A program made the translations under genes and the position numbers. Of a stretch of DNA of 11,080 nt, positions 5,458 to 10,897 are shown piece by piece. Positions within the stretch are counted from its first letter, which is position 1. The number at the start of each line of letters is the position of its first letter. The notes below the pieces were generated by a model. It saw only the letters and a program-made list of their open reading frames with translations, was not told the DNA's origin and did no database searches. This stretch comes from Candidatus Paracaedibacteraceae bacterium UBA6184 (GTDB lineage: Bacteria; Pseudomonadota; Alphaproteobacteria; UBA6184): assembly GCA_002422845.1 (NCBI GenBank), contig DITM01000035.1:1-11080 (forward strand), in the 5' to 3' direction.

Positions 5458-6064
5458 GCTGTTTGAAGGTGTTGATATTAGGCGAATGCAGGAACTTGCC
5501 GGTATGGACCAACCAGAACCCGCAGTTCAATATTTGTCAAAAGACTTTGAGGACAAAGGTAAAGTAGCCCTGTATCACGGACTATATAATGTGGCACAAT
5601 TGCTGAATAAATCACATGTATTTTTTAACCAAGTATTTCCACAACACTTTGAAGGAATAAAAACAGAACTCAACAAATTAAAAAACGTTTCATTAAATTT
5701 TTCAAACTTATTTAAACCAGAACTTAAAGTGAAAGGCCAAATTACAAAAAGTACTTTTGATACAAATGCTGCACAAAAAATAAACTTTGCAACATTGGAC
5801 TATAATGGTATTAAAAAAATATTGCTTGATGTTGCCGAGTTGATTCGCGACCTAAGTTCCTTAAACACTATGATTCAAGGTATGTCGAATATGGTCCCTT
5901 CGACAGGCACCGATAAAGGTGACGCCCAAGACGCAAACATAATTAAGGGCTTACAAATATTGAAAAGGGAACTCAACACTTCAGTAACAGGATTTACTGA
6001 TATGTTCTTAAAGATTGGTGGCGATTTCGATATTACCAGCCAGTCTCTGCAACCTGACTCTTAA
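5450..6064 (+). CDS. LFEG-leader protein B, 204 aa
   Basis: The leader MSKLFEGVDIRRMQELAG matches protein A at 12 of 18 positions, while the rest is largely different. The body is helical and Asn/Lys/Leu-rich (LNKLKNVSLNFSNLFKPEL, IKKILLDVAELIRDL), with no cysteines and no membrane segment. A faint common helix follows the leader in all three family members (here KVALYHGLYNVAQLL). The start overlaps the end of the gene for A, and only a weak GGCGG precedes it, so translation is probably coupled. The 3' end overlaps the convergent metallopeptidase gene by 32 bases. Base composition is more AT-rich than A, especially at 5590-5830, suggesting a separate history for the body. Confidence 0.85.
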   Translation: MSKLFEGVDIRRMQELAGMDQPEPAVQYLSKDFEDKGKVALYHGLYNVAQLLNKSHVFFNQVFPQHFEGIKTELNKLKNVSLNFSNLFKPELKVKGQITKSTFDTNAAQKINFATLDYNGIKKILLDVAELIRDLSSLNTMIQGMSNMVPSTGTDKGDAQDANIIKGLQILKRELNTSVTGFTDMFLKIGGDFDITSQSLQPDS

Positions 6065-6449
6065 ACTTAAAATACTCAGAATCTGAAACGGGGCATAGTT
6101 CCATAAAGTGGTCGAATAGTGCACCGTGTGCAATTTCTTGATGCACGCCTCGCCCAAAGGTGTCGAACATGGCCTGTAGTCCCTCATACTCTTTATTCTC
6201 AACATAGTGTAGGAATACTTTATAATGTACTAGTTCGTGAAACAGGATATAAAATACAGCCTCAGCATTCCAAGATTTTAGGACAACTGGATTGAGTAGT
6301 ACTTCGCGCGTAGTGTTGCCGCCACTATACTCTAAATTAAACTCGGCAATGTCGTCAATCTTTTTAAGCCTTATAGATATTGGCGCATTTATATCAAGTA
6401 TCTTTAATATTTGTGATTTGAATTTTTTTATTTGGTCTTTTGGGTTCAC
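6033..6449 (-). CDS. SprT-like zinc metallopeptidase, 138 aa
   Basis: The protein carries FYILFHELVHY (H71, E72, H75), the zinc-binding and catalytic HExxH motif. It is preceded by a VLLNP strand (50-54) and followed by AHGALFDHFM with H108 as probable third ligand. This order (LNP strand, HELVH helix, HG-x2-F helix) is that of SprT/Spartan-type minigluzincins. The zinc ribbon that often follows in bacterial SprT is missing. It is likely a cytoplasmic or packaged protease with unknown substrate; Spartan relatives cut DNA-crosslinked proteins. The only fitting start is a GTG without a clear Shine-Dalgarno. It is last in block 2 and its end overlaps the LFEG-B gene tail-to-tail. Confidence 0.75.
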   Translation of the reverse strand: MNPKDQIKKFKSQILKILDINAPISIRLKKIDDIAEFNLEYSGGNTTREVLLNPVVLKSWNAEAVFYILFHELVHYKVFLHYVENKEYEGLQAMFDTFGRGVHQEIAHGALFDHFMELCPVSDSEYFKFKSQVAETGW

Positions 6450-6481
6450 ACTATTAAATAGACAACATTGGGTAAATTTTG

Positions 6482-6700
6482 CTAAACTGTCGGCTTATTA
6501 TCCATACACAGTGTCCATCCGCGCAAAAATGCCCACAATTCGCCAACAGTGTCGCACCTAAAAATCGTTAAACACCTGTTGTCTTCGGTCATCACACAAA
6601 ATTCAGATATACCGGCAACAATATATAGATTAACCAGTTTGGCTTGTCTTATGCAAGTTTCCCAAGTATTGATGGTGGTTGAATCATGATTGAGTTCCAT
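6482..6700 (-). CDS. Small phage-type hypothetical, 72 aa
   Basis: This is a compact alpha/beta protein. It has a strand LYIVAGISEFCVMTED, a strand CLTIFRCDTV, and a terminal helix GELWAFLRGW followed by a short polar tail. Small phage proteins often end in a comparable dT-x-E-x2-AFL-x-GW element, but I know of no assigned function. The ATG lies two bases after the stop of the upstream membrane protein gene and has only a weak GGTG, so coupling is likely. Three cysteines (16, 35, 49 approximately) are not arranged as a metal site. Confidence 0.75.
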   Translation of the reverse strand: MELNHDSTTINTWETCIRQAKLVNLYIVAGISEFCVMTEDNRCLTIFRCDTVGELWAFLRGWTLCMDNKPTV

Positions 6701-6702
6701 AG

Positions 6703-6909
6703 TTACACCAACATCTTATAAAAAACAAATGAAAATATTACCACAAAAGCAATAAATAGCGGTATCGCCTCTTCAGGTTTAATGAGTTTAATAATATCTG
6801 GAATGCAATCCTGCGGCACTCCTATATTAATTAACACACTATATGAATAAACCGTTACCACAATAAAGAACAAAGCAATACTTAACAAAATACTAAGCGC
6901 GATAATCAT
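6703..6909 (-). CDS. Two-helix membrane protein, 68 aa
   Basis: Residues 2-29 (IIALSILLSIALFFIVVTVY and on) and about 49-67 (AIPLFIAFVVIFSFVFYKML) are strong hydrophobic segments. They are separated by a polar loop with a cysteine and IKLIKPEE. This predicts a hairpin inner-membrane protein. AAGGAG lies five bases before the ATG, inside the end of the upstream gene. Size and topology would allow a holin, but no endolysin or spanin gene is nearby, so I do not assign that. Other phage roles for such proteins are membrane anchoring and exclusion. Confidence 0.8.
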   Translation of the reverse strand: MIIALSILLSIALFFIVVTVYSYSVLINIGVPQDCIPDIIKLIKPEEAIPLFIAFVVIFSFVFYKMLV

Positions 6910-6911
6910 GA

Positions 6912-7157
6912 CTACTCCTTGTAAAGTTCTTGTAAAAACTCGTTTGCCTTAATTTGTAGAGGTGTTGCCTTTTTACGATCATTCCAAGAATCAGAACCAT
7001 GATAATTTTCTATTATTTGTCTAAGATGTCCGTTGTCTAACACTTGGCAATTACTACCTATTATGCTTTTAATATAATTAATAACTACTTCTTTCGCCTC
7101 GTCTGGTTTCAACGAAAAATGTTCAATGTGTGTTCTTGTTAGACTTACCTCAATCAT
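6912..7157 (-). CDS. Hypothetical protein, 81 aa
   Basis: I do not recognise this gene. The start is the ATG at 7157, which overlaps the stop of the upstream gene (ATGA) and follows GGAG by five bases. A longer frame with an arginine-rich N-terminus exists but would lie inside the upstream gene. The protein has an N-terminal strand (IEVSLTRTHIEHFSL), a helix (KPDEAKEVVINYIKSII), and a C-terminal helical part with a NYHGSDSWND loop. No motif points to catalysis. Context only shows membership in block 2. Confidence 0.75.
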   Translation of the reverse strand: MIEVSLTRTHIEHFSLKPDEAKEVVINYIKSIIGSNCQVLDNGHLRQIIENYHGSDSWNDRKKATPLQIKANEFLQELYKE

Positions 7158-7348
7158 GATTTCTCCTTTGGTGCAAAGGCAACTTTTACCATGGCGCGGA
7201 ATTCTTCTTCGTCGGCCACCAACCAATGACCAGCGGAGTCTCCACCCGGCAAATAGTGCTTAACACTCATTTTATCACTTAAGAATCGCTCATATGCCGC
7301 CGCCTTAATGCGATCACGGTCCTCATCCTTGAGAGTCATCCCAAACAT
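7154..7348 (-). CDS. Hypothetical protein, 64 aa
   Basis: I do not recognise this gene. The likely start is the ATG at 7348 (MFGMTLKDEDRD), with GGCGG nine bases upstream. The second ATG at 7339 overlaps the TGA of the upstream gene and is an equally good coupled start. The peptide has a charged helix (KDEDRDRIKAAAYERFLSDK), a central Gly/Pro turn (YLPGGDSAGHW) and a terminal segment EEEFRAMVKVAFAPKE. No cysteines or membrane segment. Its end overlaps the next gene by four bases. Confidence 0.65.
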   Translation of the reverse strand: MFGMTLKDEDRDRIKAAAYERFLSDKMSVKHYLPGGDSAGHWLVADEEEFRAMVKVAFAPKEKS

Positions 7349-7521
7349 AAAAACAGACCGCCACAAGTCAACTCGATGATAACAAGGGTGCCAACCAACT
7401 TATCATCAAATACTTCTTGATTATAACGGTTGTTTCGCGCGAATCGAATCGCAGCATTAACCGCATCATGCACTGTTTCGATTTTTTCGAGTAACTGAAA
7501 TACCATGTCTTTGTTTTTCAT
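7336..7521 (-). CDS. Hypothetical protein, 61 aa
   Basis: GGAGG lies six bases before the ATG at 7521, and this ATG shares a base with the TAA of the upstream gene, so the start is well fixed. The N-terminal half is helical and charged (KNKDMVFQLLEKIETVHDAV). The C-terminus is hydrophobic (KLVGTLVIIELTCGGLFLCL) and could insert in a membrane or form a buried strand pair. No family recognised. Member of block 2. Confidence 0.75.
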   Translation of the reverse strand: MKNKDMVFQLLEKIETVHDAVNAAIRFARNNRYNQEVFDDKLVGTLVIIELTCGGLFLCLG

Positions 7522-7781
7522 TACATCCTCCACAATATATTGTCCCAGTTTTTACATTTATGCCTACTCACAGTAATCATTTTACGTTTGGCAAGTCTCG
7601 CAATTATATGATCTAATCCGCGAACACCAATACGCAACTTGTACTTTTTCACGAGGCCCATCTTAATTGTGTATAAAGTATCAATTTGTTTATTAGTGAG
7701 AAAGTTTGGTATTTTAATAAGAGTTACACAATCTGGCTTGTCAATAATTAAGGTGTTTGTCGCGGCGTCATACCGAATCAT
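7521..7781 (-). CDS. Hypothetical protein, possible winged helix, 86 aa
   Basis: The N-terminus gives two strands (MIRYDAATNTLIID, CVTLIKIP). Residues about 29-76 then read LTNKQIDTLYTI, a loop, LDHIIARLAKRKMITVSR. That is the helix, recognition helix and wing order of small winged-helix DNA-binding proteins, with the DHIIARLAKRKMI part the most typical. This reading rests on pattern alone and could be wrong. The ATG has little ribosome binding site and overlaps the end of the upstream gene by 14 bases. If correct, it may regulate the block or the adjacent promoter region. Confidence 0.65.
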   Translation of the reverse strand: MIRYDAATNTLIIDKPDCVTLIKIPNFLTNKQIDTLYTIKMGLVKKYKLRIGVRGLDHIIARLAKRKMITVSRHKCKNWDNILWRM

Positions 7782-8064
7782 AATTCACCGTTTCTACTTT
7801 GGTGTTATATAGTTTTTCAAAATCACCATTGAACTTATCAGAATTATAAAAACTTTCTGGACGAAAACAAATAGTACCATTAATAAATACCATATGAGGT
7901 TCGACTAGCTCTACAAACGCGGCCACTGCTTCTTCTGAGGCGTCTTTAACCAATACTGCCTCTGCAAATATTTTGGCCAGTATCATCCGCTCATTCTTGT
8001 AGACTCTGCGCCTTATGTCGTTTTTAACTTTGCGGTTTCGTTTTCGAGTCGTGTGTCTCTTCAT
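7768..8064 (-). CDS. Basic N-terminal protein, first gene of block 2, 98 aa
   Basis: The first 26 residues are strongly basic (MKRHTTRKRNRKVKNDIRRR and on), suggesting contact with nucleic acid. They are followed by an alanine/valine-rich helical part (AKIFAEAVLVKDASEEAVAA) and a C-terminal alpha/beta part. The start is the ATG at 8064 with GGAGG four bases upstream. An in-frame TTG nine codons earlier lies in the promoter and is rejected. It is promoter-proximal and directly opposite the LFEG-C gene. Family unknown. Confidence 0.8.
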   Translation of the reverse strand: MKRHTTRKRNRKVKNDIRRRVYKNERMILAKIFAEAVLVKDASEEAVAAFVELVEPHMVFINGTICFRPESFYNSDKFNGDFEKLYNTKVETVNYDSV

Positions 8065-8079
8065 GTCGCCTCCATAACA

Positions 8080-8108
8080 ACCATAGCGCAAAACTTAGCA
8101 CCTGTCAA
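8080..8108 (-). promoter_or_regulatory. Sigma70-like promoter of minus-strand block 2
   Basis: TTGACA (8108-8103), a 17-base spacer and TATGGT (8085-8080) on the minus strand are followed six bases later by GGAGG (8073-8069). As at 4495-4522, the predicted transcript would begin at or next to the ribosome binding site. It is back-to-back with the plus-strand promoter of the LFEG-C gene. Confidence 0.75.
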
Positions 8109-8122
8109 GAAAAATAAACCAC

Positions 8123-8172
8123 TTGGCAACTTTTTTGGAATCGCGCATAATTATAAATGTTGATTATAGGAG
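8123..8172 (+). promoter_or_regulatory. Control region and promoter of the second LFEG island
   Basis: TTGGCA (8123-8128), a 17-base spacer and CATAAT (8146-8151) form a good sigma70-like promoter. TTTTTT (8131-8136), TCGCGC (8141-8146), GTTG (8159-8162) and TAGGAGA (8167-8173) repeat the order seen upstream of 4573. A TATAAATG at 8152-8159 resembles the T4 late promoter box, but it is absent from the first island. Confidence 0.6.
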
Positions 8173-8178
8173 ACTTAA

Positions 8179-8889
8179 ATGACCAAATTATTTGAAGGTG
8201 TAGATATTTTAAGAGCGCAGGAAATTGCTGGTATCATTACTGAACAGCAAGCACCGCCAACCACGCCAGTTCAAGCACCAGAACAAGTTGACCCGCGCCA
8301 AGCCAAGTTAATTGCAGGTTTAAAAGAACTAACTAATGTAATTGCGACCCACCTAAACGTGTTAAATGTCGCGCTACATAGTCCACAAATTATTAAACTT
8401 ATGCCTTTGGAAATGCCGCAGAAACAATCTCTTATCAACTTCTTTAATGAAGTGTCTATGAAAGTCAATCAGTGTAACGAATTGCTGAACATGGGTATCG
8501 CGCCCAAGCAAGCCATTGCCAAAATTGACGAGATATTTGCCGACAATCCAGAAATTTTAGACAACCTTTCCGAATTGACGCGCGACCGCATTGCTATTAT
8601 TGGTAAGTTTAAGCAGTTATTACAGTATATTACGGCTAATCCAAACGAGAAGTTTGGCGACAAGAACACTACTTATACATTTGCTGAATTATCTAAGGCT
8701 ATATTATCTGGCGAAGGGCTTGTGATTAAATTGCAACAGTTTGAGAAGTTAATTCAAAAGTTGTCATTTAACCCGAAGGCCACAAAGTATGCGGAGCCTC
8801 GCCCCATTAAGGATGCGTCTGGTAAGGTAGACCCATTTATGGCAGAGAATATATTGGCCCGCCTAATTGCCGCGACTAAGAAAACCTGA
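8179..8889 (+). CDS. LFEG-leader protein C, 236 aa
   Basis: The leader MTKLFEGVDILRAQEIAG is shared with A and B. It is followed by a short Gln/Pro/Thr-rich stretch (about residues 24-42, QQAPPTTPVQAPEQ) and then a helical body (LIAGLKELTNVIATHLNVL onwards) with no cysteine pair, membrane helix or catalytic motif. Possible cut sites for a phiKZ- or T4-type prohead protease (small or hydrophobic residue, any, Glu) are AQE at 13-15 and ITE at 21-23. AGGAG lies six bases before the ATG. It forms a one-gene island, transcribed away from block 2, and overlaps the convergent gene at its end by 14 bases. Virion packaging is inferred by analogy only. Confidence 0.85.
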   Translation: MTKLFEGVDILRAQEIAGIITEQQAPPTTPVQAPEQVDPRQAKLIAGLKELTNVIATHLNVLNVALHSPQIIKLMPLEMPQKQSLINFFNEVSMKVNQCNELLNMGIAPKQAIAKIDEIFADNPEILDNLSELTRDRIAIIGKFKQLLQYITANPNEKFGDKNTTYTFAELSKAILSGEGLVIKLQQFEKLIQKLSFNPKATKYAEPRPIKDASGKVDPFMAENILARLIAATKKT

Positions 8890-9418
8890 TATCCTTCTCG
8901 TAATAGAACAAACTAGATTCTAGTTTGTTAAATACGCCTTCCCAGAAACACGCCATAAGTCTCACCGGGATGTCGCGGGTAGCCTCGTCATCAAGCAGCG
9001 TTATCAGGTACTTGTCACTATCAGTCGGTGCCTTGAAGCCAAGTTTGTTAGTGATCTGCTCGCCAAAGCACGTATATACAGACAGCATAAACACCCAGTT
9101 GTTAGCAGTTCGCTCAAACAACTTTTCAAAGCGCTCCTCGATAACCTCGCCACCGTCTAGTCTGGCGCGCAACCACCACAGAATCATCTCTGTGACACTC
9201 TTGTCGTAAGCATTAAAGCATGTTGCCACCAACGATTCATAGCCAATCAGAATAGTATTTTCGTCCACTGAATCTGGCGGATCGTCCAGCCATATAATTT
9301 TCGCATATGGAAACAAGAACCTCAGTAGTCCACTATACATTAACTGGTCCATGTCTGGATCTGAGTCATTACAGATAATAATTTTATTGTATTTATTGAT
9401 GCGATTAAACTGGAACAT
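8876..9418 (-). CDS. Hypothetical protein, 180 aa
   Basis: The start is a strand (NKIIICNDSDPDMDQLMYSG) followed by a second strand with an acidic turn (AKIIWLDDPPDSVDENTILIG), an alternating alpha/beta order. The Asp-rich loop recalls phosphohydrolase folds such as DHH, but the DHH triad itself is missing, so I do not assign it. The C-terminal two thirds are helical with many aromatic residues (EMILWWLRARL, NNWVFMLSVYTCFG). It has its own promoter, with AGGTG before the ATG. Its 3' part encodes a perfect palindrome and overlaps the LFEG-C gene tail-to-tail. Confidence 0.75.
   Translation of the reverse strand: MFQFNRINKYNKIIICNDSDPDMDQLMYSGLLRFLFPYAKIIWLDDPPDSVDENTILIGYESLVATCFNAYDKSVTEMILWWLRARLDGGEVIEERFEKLFERTANNWVFMLSVYTCFGEQITNKLGFKAPTDSDKYLITLLDDEATRDIPVRLMACFWEGVFNKLESSLFYYEKDIRFS
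8907..8929. terminator. Perfect 11-bp inverted repeat, possible bidirectional terminator
   Basis: Arms AACAAACTAGA (8907-8917) and TCTAGTTTGTT (8919-8929) are exact reverse complements around one base; as RNA, a 9-bp stem with a 5-base loop. It lies 18 bases after the stop of the LFEG-C gene and inside the last codons of the opposing gene. No long U-run follows on either strand, so terminator activity is uncertain; a protein-binding site is the alternative. Confidence 0.45.
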
Positions 9419-9437
9419 GAATCACCTGCCTAATGTT

Positions 9438-9465
9438 ATCTTAGCGCGATTTCGCGATTTGTCAA
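9438..9465 (-). promoter_or_regulatory. Sigma70-like promoter of the 9418 gene
   Basis: TTGACA (9465-9460), a 16-base spacer and TAAGAT (9443-9438) on the minus strand precede AGGTG and the ATG at 9418. The -35 box contains the TGA stop (9464-9462) of the upstream gene. The spacer carries an inverted repeat, CGCGA-TT-TCGCG (9445-9456), at a position where repressors often bind. Confidence 0.75.
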
Positions 9466-10094
9466 CTGCTTTTTGCTTTTTCTTTTGCGATTGCCGCTTT
9501 AAATTTTTTCTTCAACTCGGTGAGTTTTGCCTCGTCCCGATCTTTTTGTTTACATGCATCATCAATGACAAGTTCAGCCTCAGTGATTTCTCGCAGCGTT
9601 CCTCTTTTGTGTTCAGTTTTATTATACAAGTTACTCCATCTTGTTAAAGACCTATTGCATATTCTCCTTTGTTCCCTGTATTCTTTTTCAATAACGTCTG
9701 ACTCTGTTGGCACATATTCTGCGGCGTCATCGCCATTTAACTCTCTTGCAATAGCCCTATCATAATCTTCTAAAAGATCCTTTAGTTTAAATTTTTCATC
9801 ATTGTGTTTGTTGTCTGCCTCTTCAATAAGTATATCTATTGTGGTTCTATCTCGATTAAAACAATCCACTGTATTGCGACTAAATGCCAAGTCTGCCCAC
9901 TCGTGTAATAGTTTATTAACTAAAACCTGCTGTGCCTCACACTCCCTTTTAAGCCTAGTTGACTCCAACTCTTTAGCTGGATCTTTAACTTGGTTTTTAA
10001 TTGTTTCGGCCTTCTTGTGTATTGACCTGTTGAGGAGTTTATATATTATGTAGAAAAGTATTACGCTAATAATCGTCAGTATCAATCCGAACAT
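9462..10094 (-). CDS. Membrane-anchored coiled-coil protein, 210 aa
   Basis: Residues 3-21 (GLILTIISVILFYIIYKLL) form one strong membrane helix right at the N-terminus. The remaining roughly 185 residues are highly charged and helical with coiled-coil character (for example KELESTRLKRECEAQQVLV and KEYREQRRICNRSLTRW), ending in a Lys/Ala tail. It would be anchored in the inner membrane with a long rod-like domain. Positive charges directly after the helix (NRSIHKK) favour the rod on the cytoplasmic side. The ATG has a weak AAGGG about ten bases upstream. It is much longer than usual inner-membrane spanins and has no outer-membrane partner here, so I do not call it one. Function unknown. Confidence 0.8.
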   Translation of the reverse strand: MFGLILTIISVILFYIIYKLLNRSIHKKAETIKNQVKDPAKELESTRLKRECEAQQVLVNKLLHEWADLAFSRNTVDCFNRDRTTIDILIEEADNKHNDEKFKLKDLLEDYDRAIARELNGDDAAEYVPTESDVIEKEYREQRRICNRSLTRWSNLYNKTEHKRGTLREITEAELVIDDACKQKDRDEAKLTELKKKFKAAIAKEKAKSS

Positions 10095-10106
10095 ATTGGT
10101 TAACCC

Positions 10107-10463
10107 TTAAATGATTCCATTCTTCTGAAGTCTACGCAAATACATATACACACCTTTTGCATCACGGTGTGGCACATCGAGTCGCGAGTAATCATTATAG
10201 GCCCAAAGTATCCCATACCAATGTGGTCCATATGTCTTTTTCGCGACCGCTTCCATAAGCGAATACATAGTATCTCTGTGTTCGTGGCTACCAATAAAAA
10301 CGGCAGCGGCTTCGGCTAATGCACGCCAAGTACCAAACCCAGACGTGACCATTAGCGGACCCTTGTACGACCCATCAAATGCCCACTCTACGGTAGCCAT
10401 AGCCACCTTGGCCATATAATTCATTTCAGTTTCGGTATAATGCATAGGTTGCGGAAAAATCAT
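10107..10463 (-). CDS. Hypothetical protein, 118 aa
   Basis: I do not recognise this gene. The start is the ATG at 10463 after GAAGGC; the longer in-frame TTG start lies in the end of the upstream gene. The protein is helical and rich in aromatic residues and methionine. Segments are a helix MNYMAKVAMATVEWAF, a Gly-rich turn with VTSGFGTW, a helix RALAEAAAVFIG, a region with HEHRD, and a C-terminal helix AKGVYMYLRRLQKN. The histidines do not form a recognised metal motif. The gaps to both neighbours are short, so it belongs to the same transcript. Confidence 0.75.
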   Translation of the reverse strand: MIFPQPMHYTETEMNYMAKVAMATVEWAFDGSYKGPLMVTSGFGTWRALAEAAAVFIGSHEHRDTMYSLMEAVAKKTYGPHWYGILWAYNDYSRLDVPHRDAKGVYMYLRRLQKNGII

Positions 10464-10483
10464 TTTTAGCCTTCTTTCGTTAA

Positions 10484-10897
10484 TTAACCAAGCCAACTAG
10501 CCAGCCACCATTTCGGTTCGCGTAGTGTTTCAGAATCATAATCTTCTTGTGATTCTATAACAATTTTAAAAACATCATTTAATTTGTCGAGCTTCTCTTG
10601 CGTTATTTCATTTGACAACATATTAAAGTCTATCTGCGTAGGGTTTCCACGAGAAGATTTTTGAACGCTATTAGCAATAGCCAAAATATACATTGGGTCC
10701 TCATCGCAACAATGATAAACGACATCAAGTGGAATTATTGATTTTATAGCATATCTCTCAGAATAGTCCATGTTACTTATATTGATTCCTAGTATAGCAT
10801 GAATATACCACTCCTCAAATTCATATTCTTCCCAAGGAAGTTCTAGCCCGTCCAAATCATATCCATAACAAATAATTCCATCAGAAGATCTACTCAT
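10484..10897 (-). CDS. Phage-type hypothetical (SSDG..CYGYDL N-terminus), 137 aa
   Basis: The N-terminus MSRSSDGIICYGYDLDGLEL resembles an N-terminal element (SSDG, YGYDL) that recurs in hypothetical proteins of many tailed phages; I know no function for it. An acidic aromatic stretch (PWEEYEFEEWYIHAILG) follows. Then come a segment with HCCDEDPMYILA, a charged helical part, and an end with EPKWWLASWLG. The start is the ATG at 10897, preceded by AAGGG; this start overlaps the end of the upstream partial gene by eight bases. The two adjacent cysteines are not a clear metal site. Confidence 0.75.
   Translation of the reverse strand: MSRSSDGIICYGYDLDGLELPWEEYEFEEWYIHAILGINISNMDYSERYAIKSIIPLDVVYHCCDEDPMYILAIANSVQKSSRGNPTQIDFNMLSNEITQEKLDKLNDVFKIVIESQEDYDSETLREPKWWLASWLG

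Noticed and set aside
6076..6086. Short palindrome TCAGA-A-TCTGA near the convergent end of LFEG-B
   Set aside because: Only five base pairs with one central base and no T-run; expected by chance at this length.
6703..6909. Holin
   Set aside because: Two helices and size fit, but many phage miniproteins look alike and there is no endolysin gene in the window.
8152..8159. TATAAATG as a T4-type late promoter for the LFEG-C gene
   Set aside because: It is one base off the T4 box but absent upstream of the first LFEG island, which shares the other control blocks. A sigma70-like pair (TTGGCA, CATAAT) fits at least as well, so I mention it only as a possibility.
8876..9418. DHH-type phosphoesterase for the 180-residue protein, from its N-terminal Asp-rich loop
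   Set aside because: The DHH triad and the other expected acidic motifs are not visible; the similarity is limited to one strand and loop.
9462..10094. Inner-membrane spanin
   Set aside because: Too long, charge pattern places the rod in the cytoplasm, and no outer-membrane lipoprotein partner or lysis genes are nearby.
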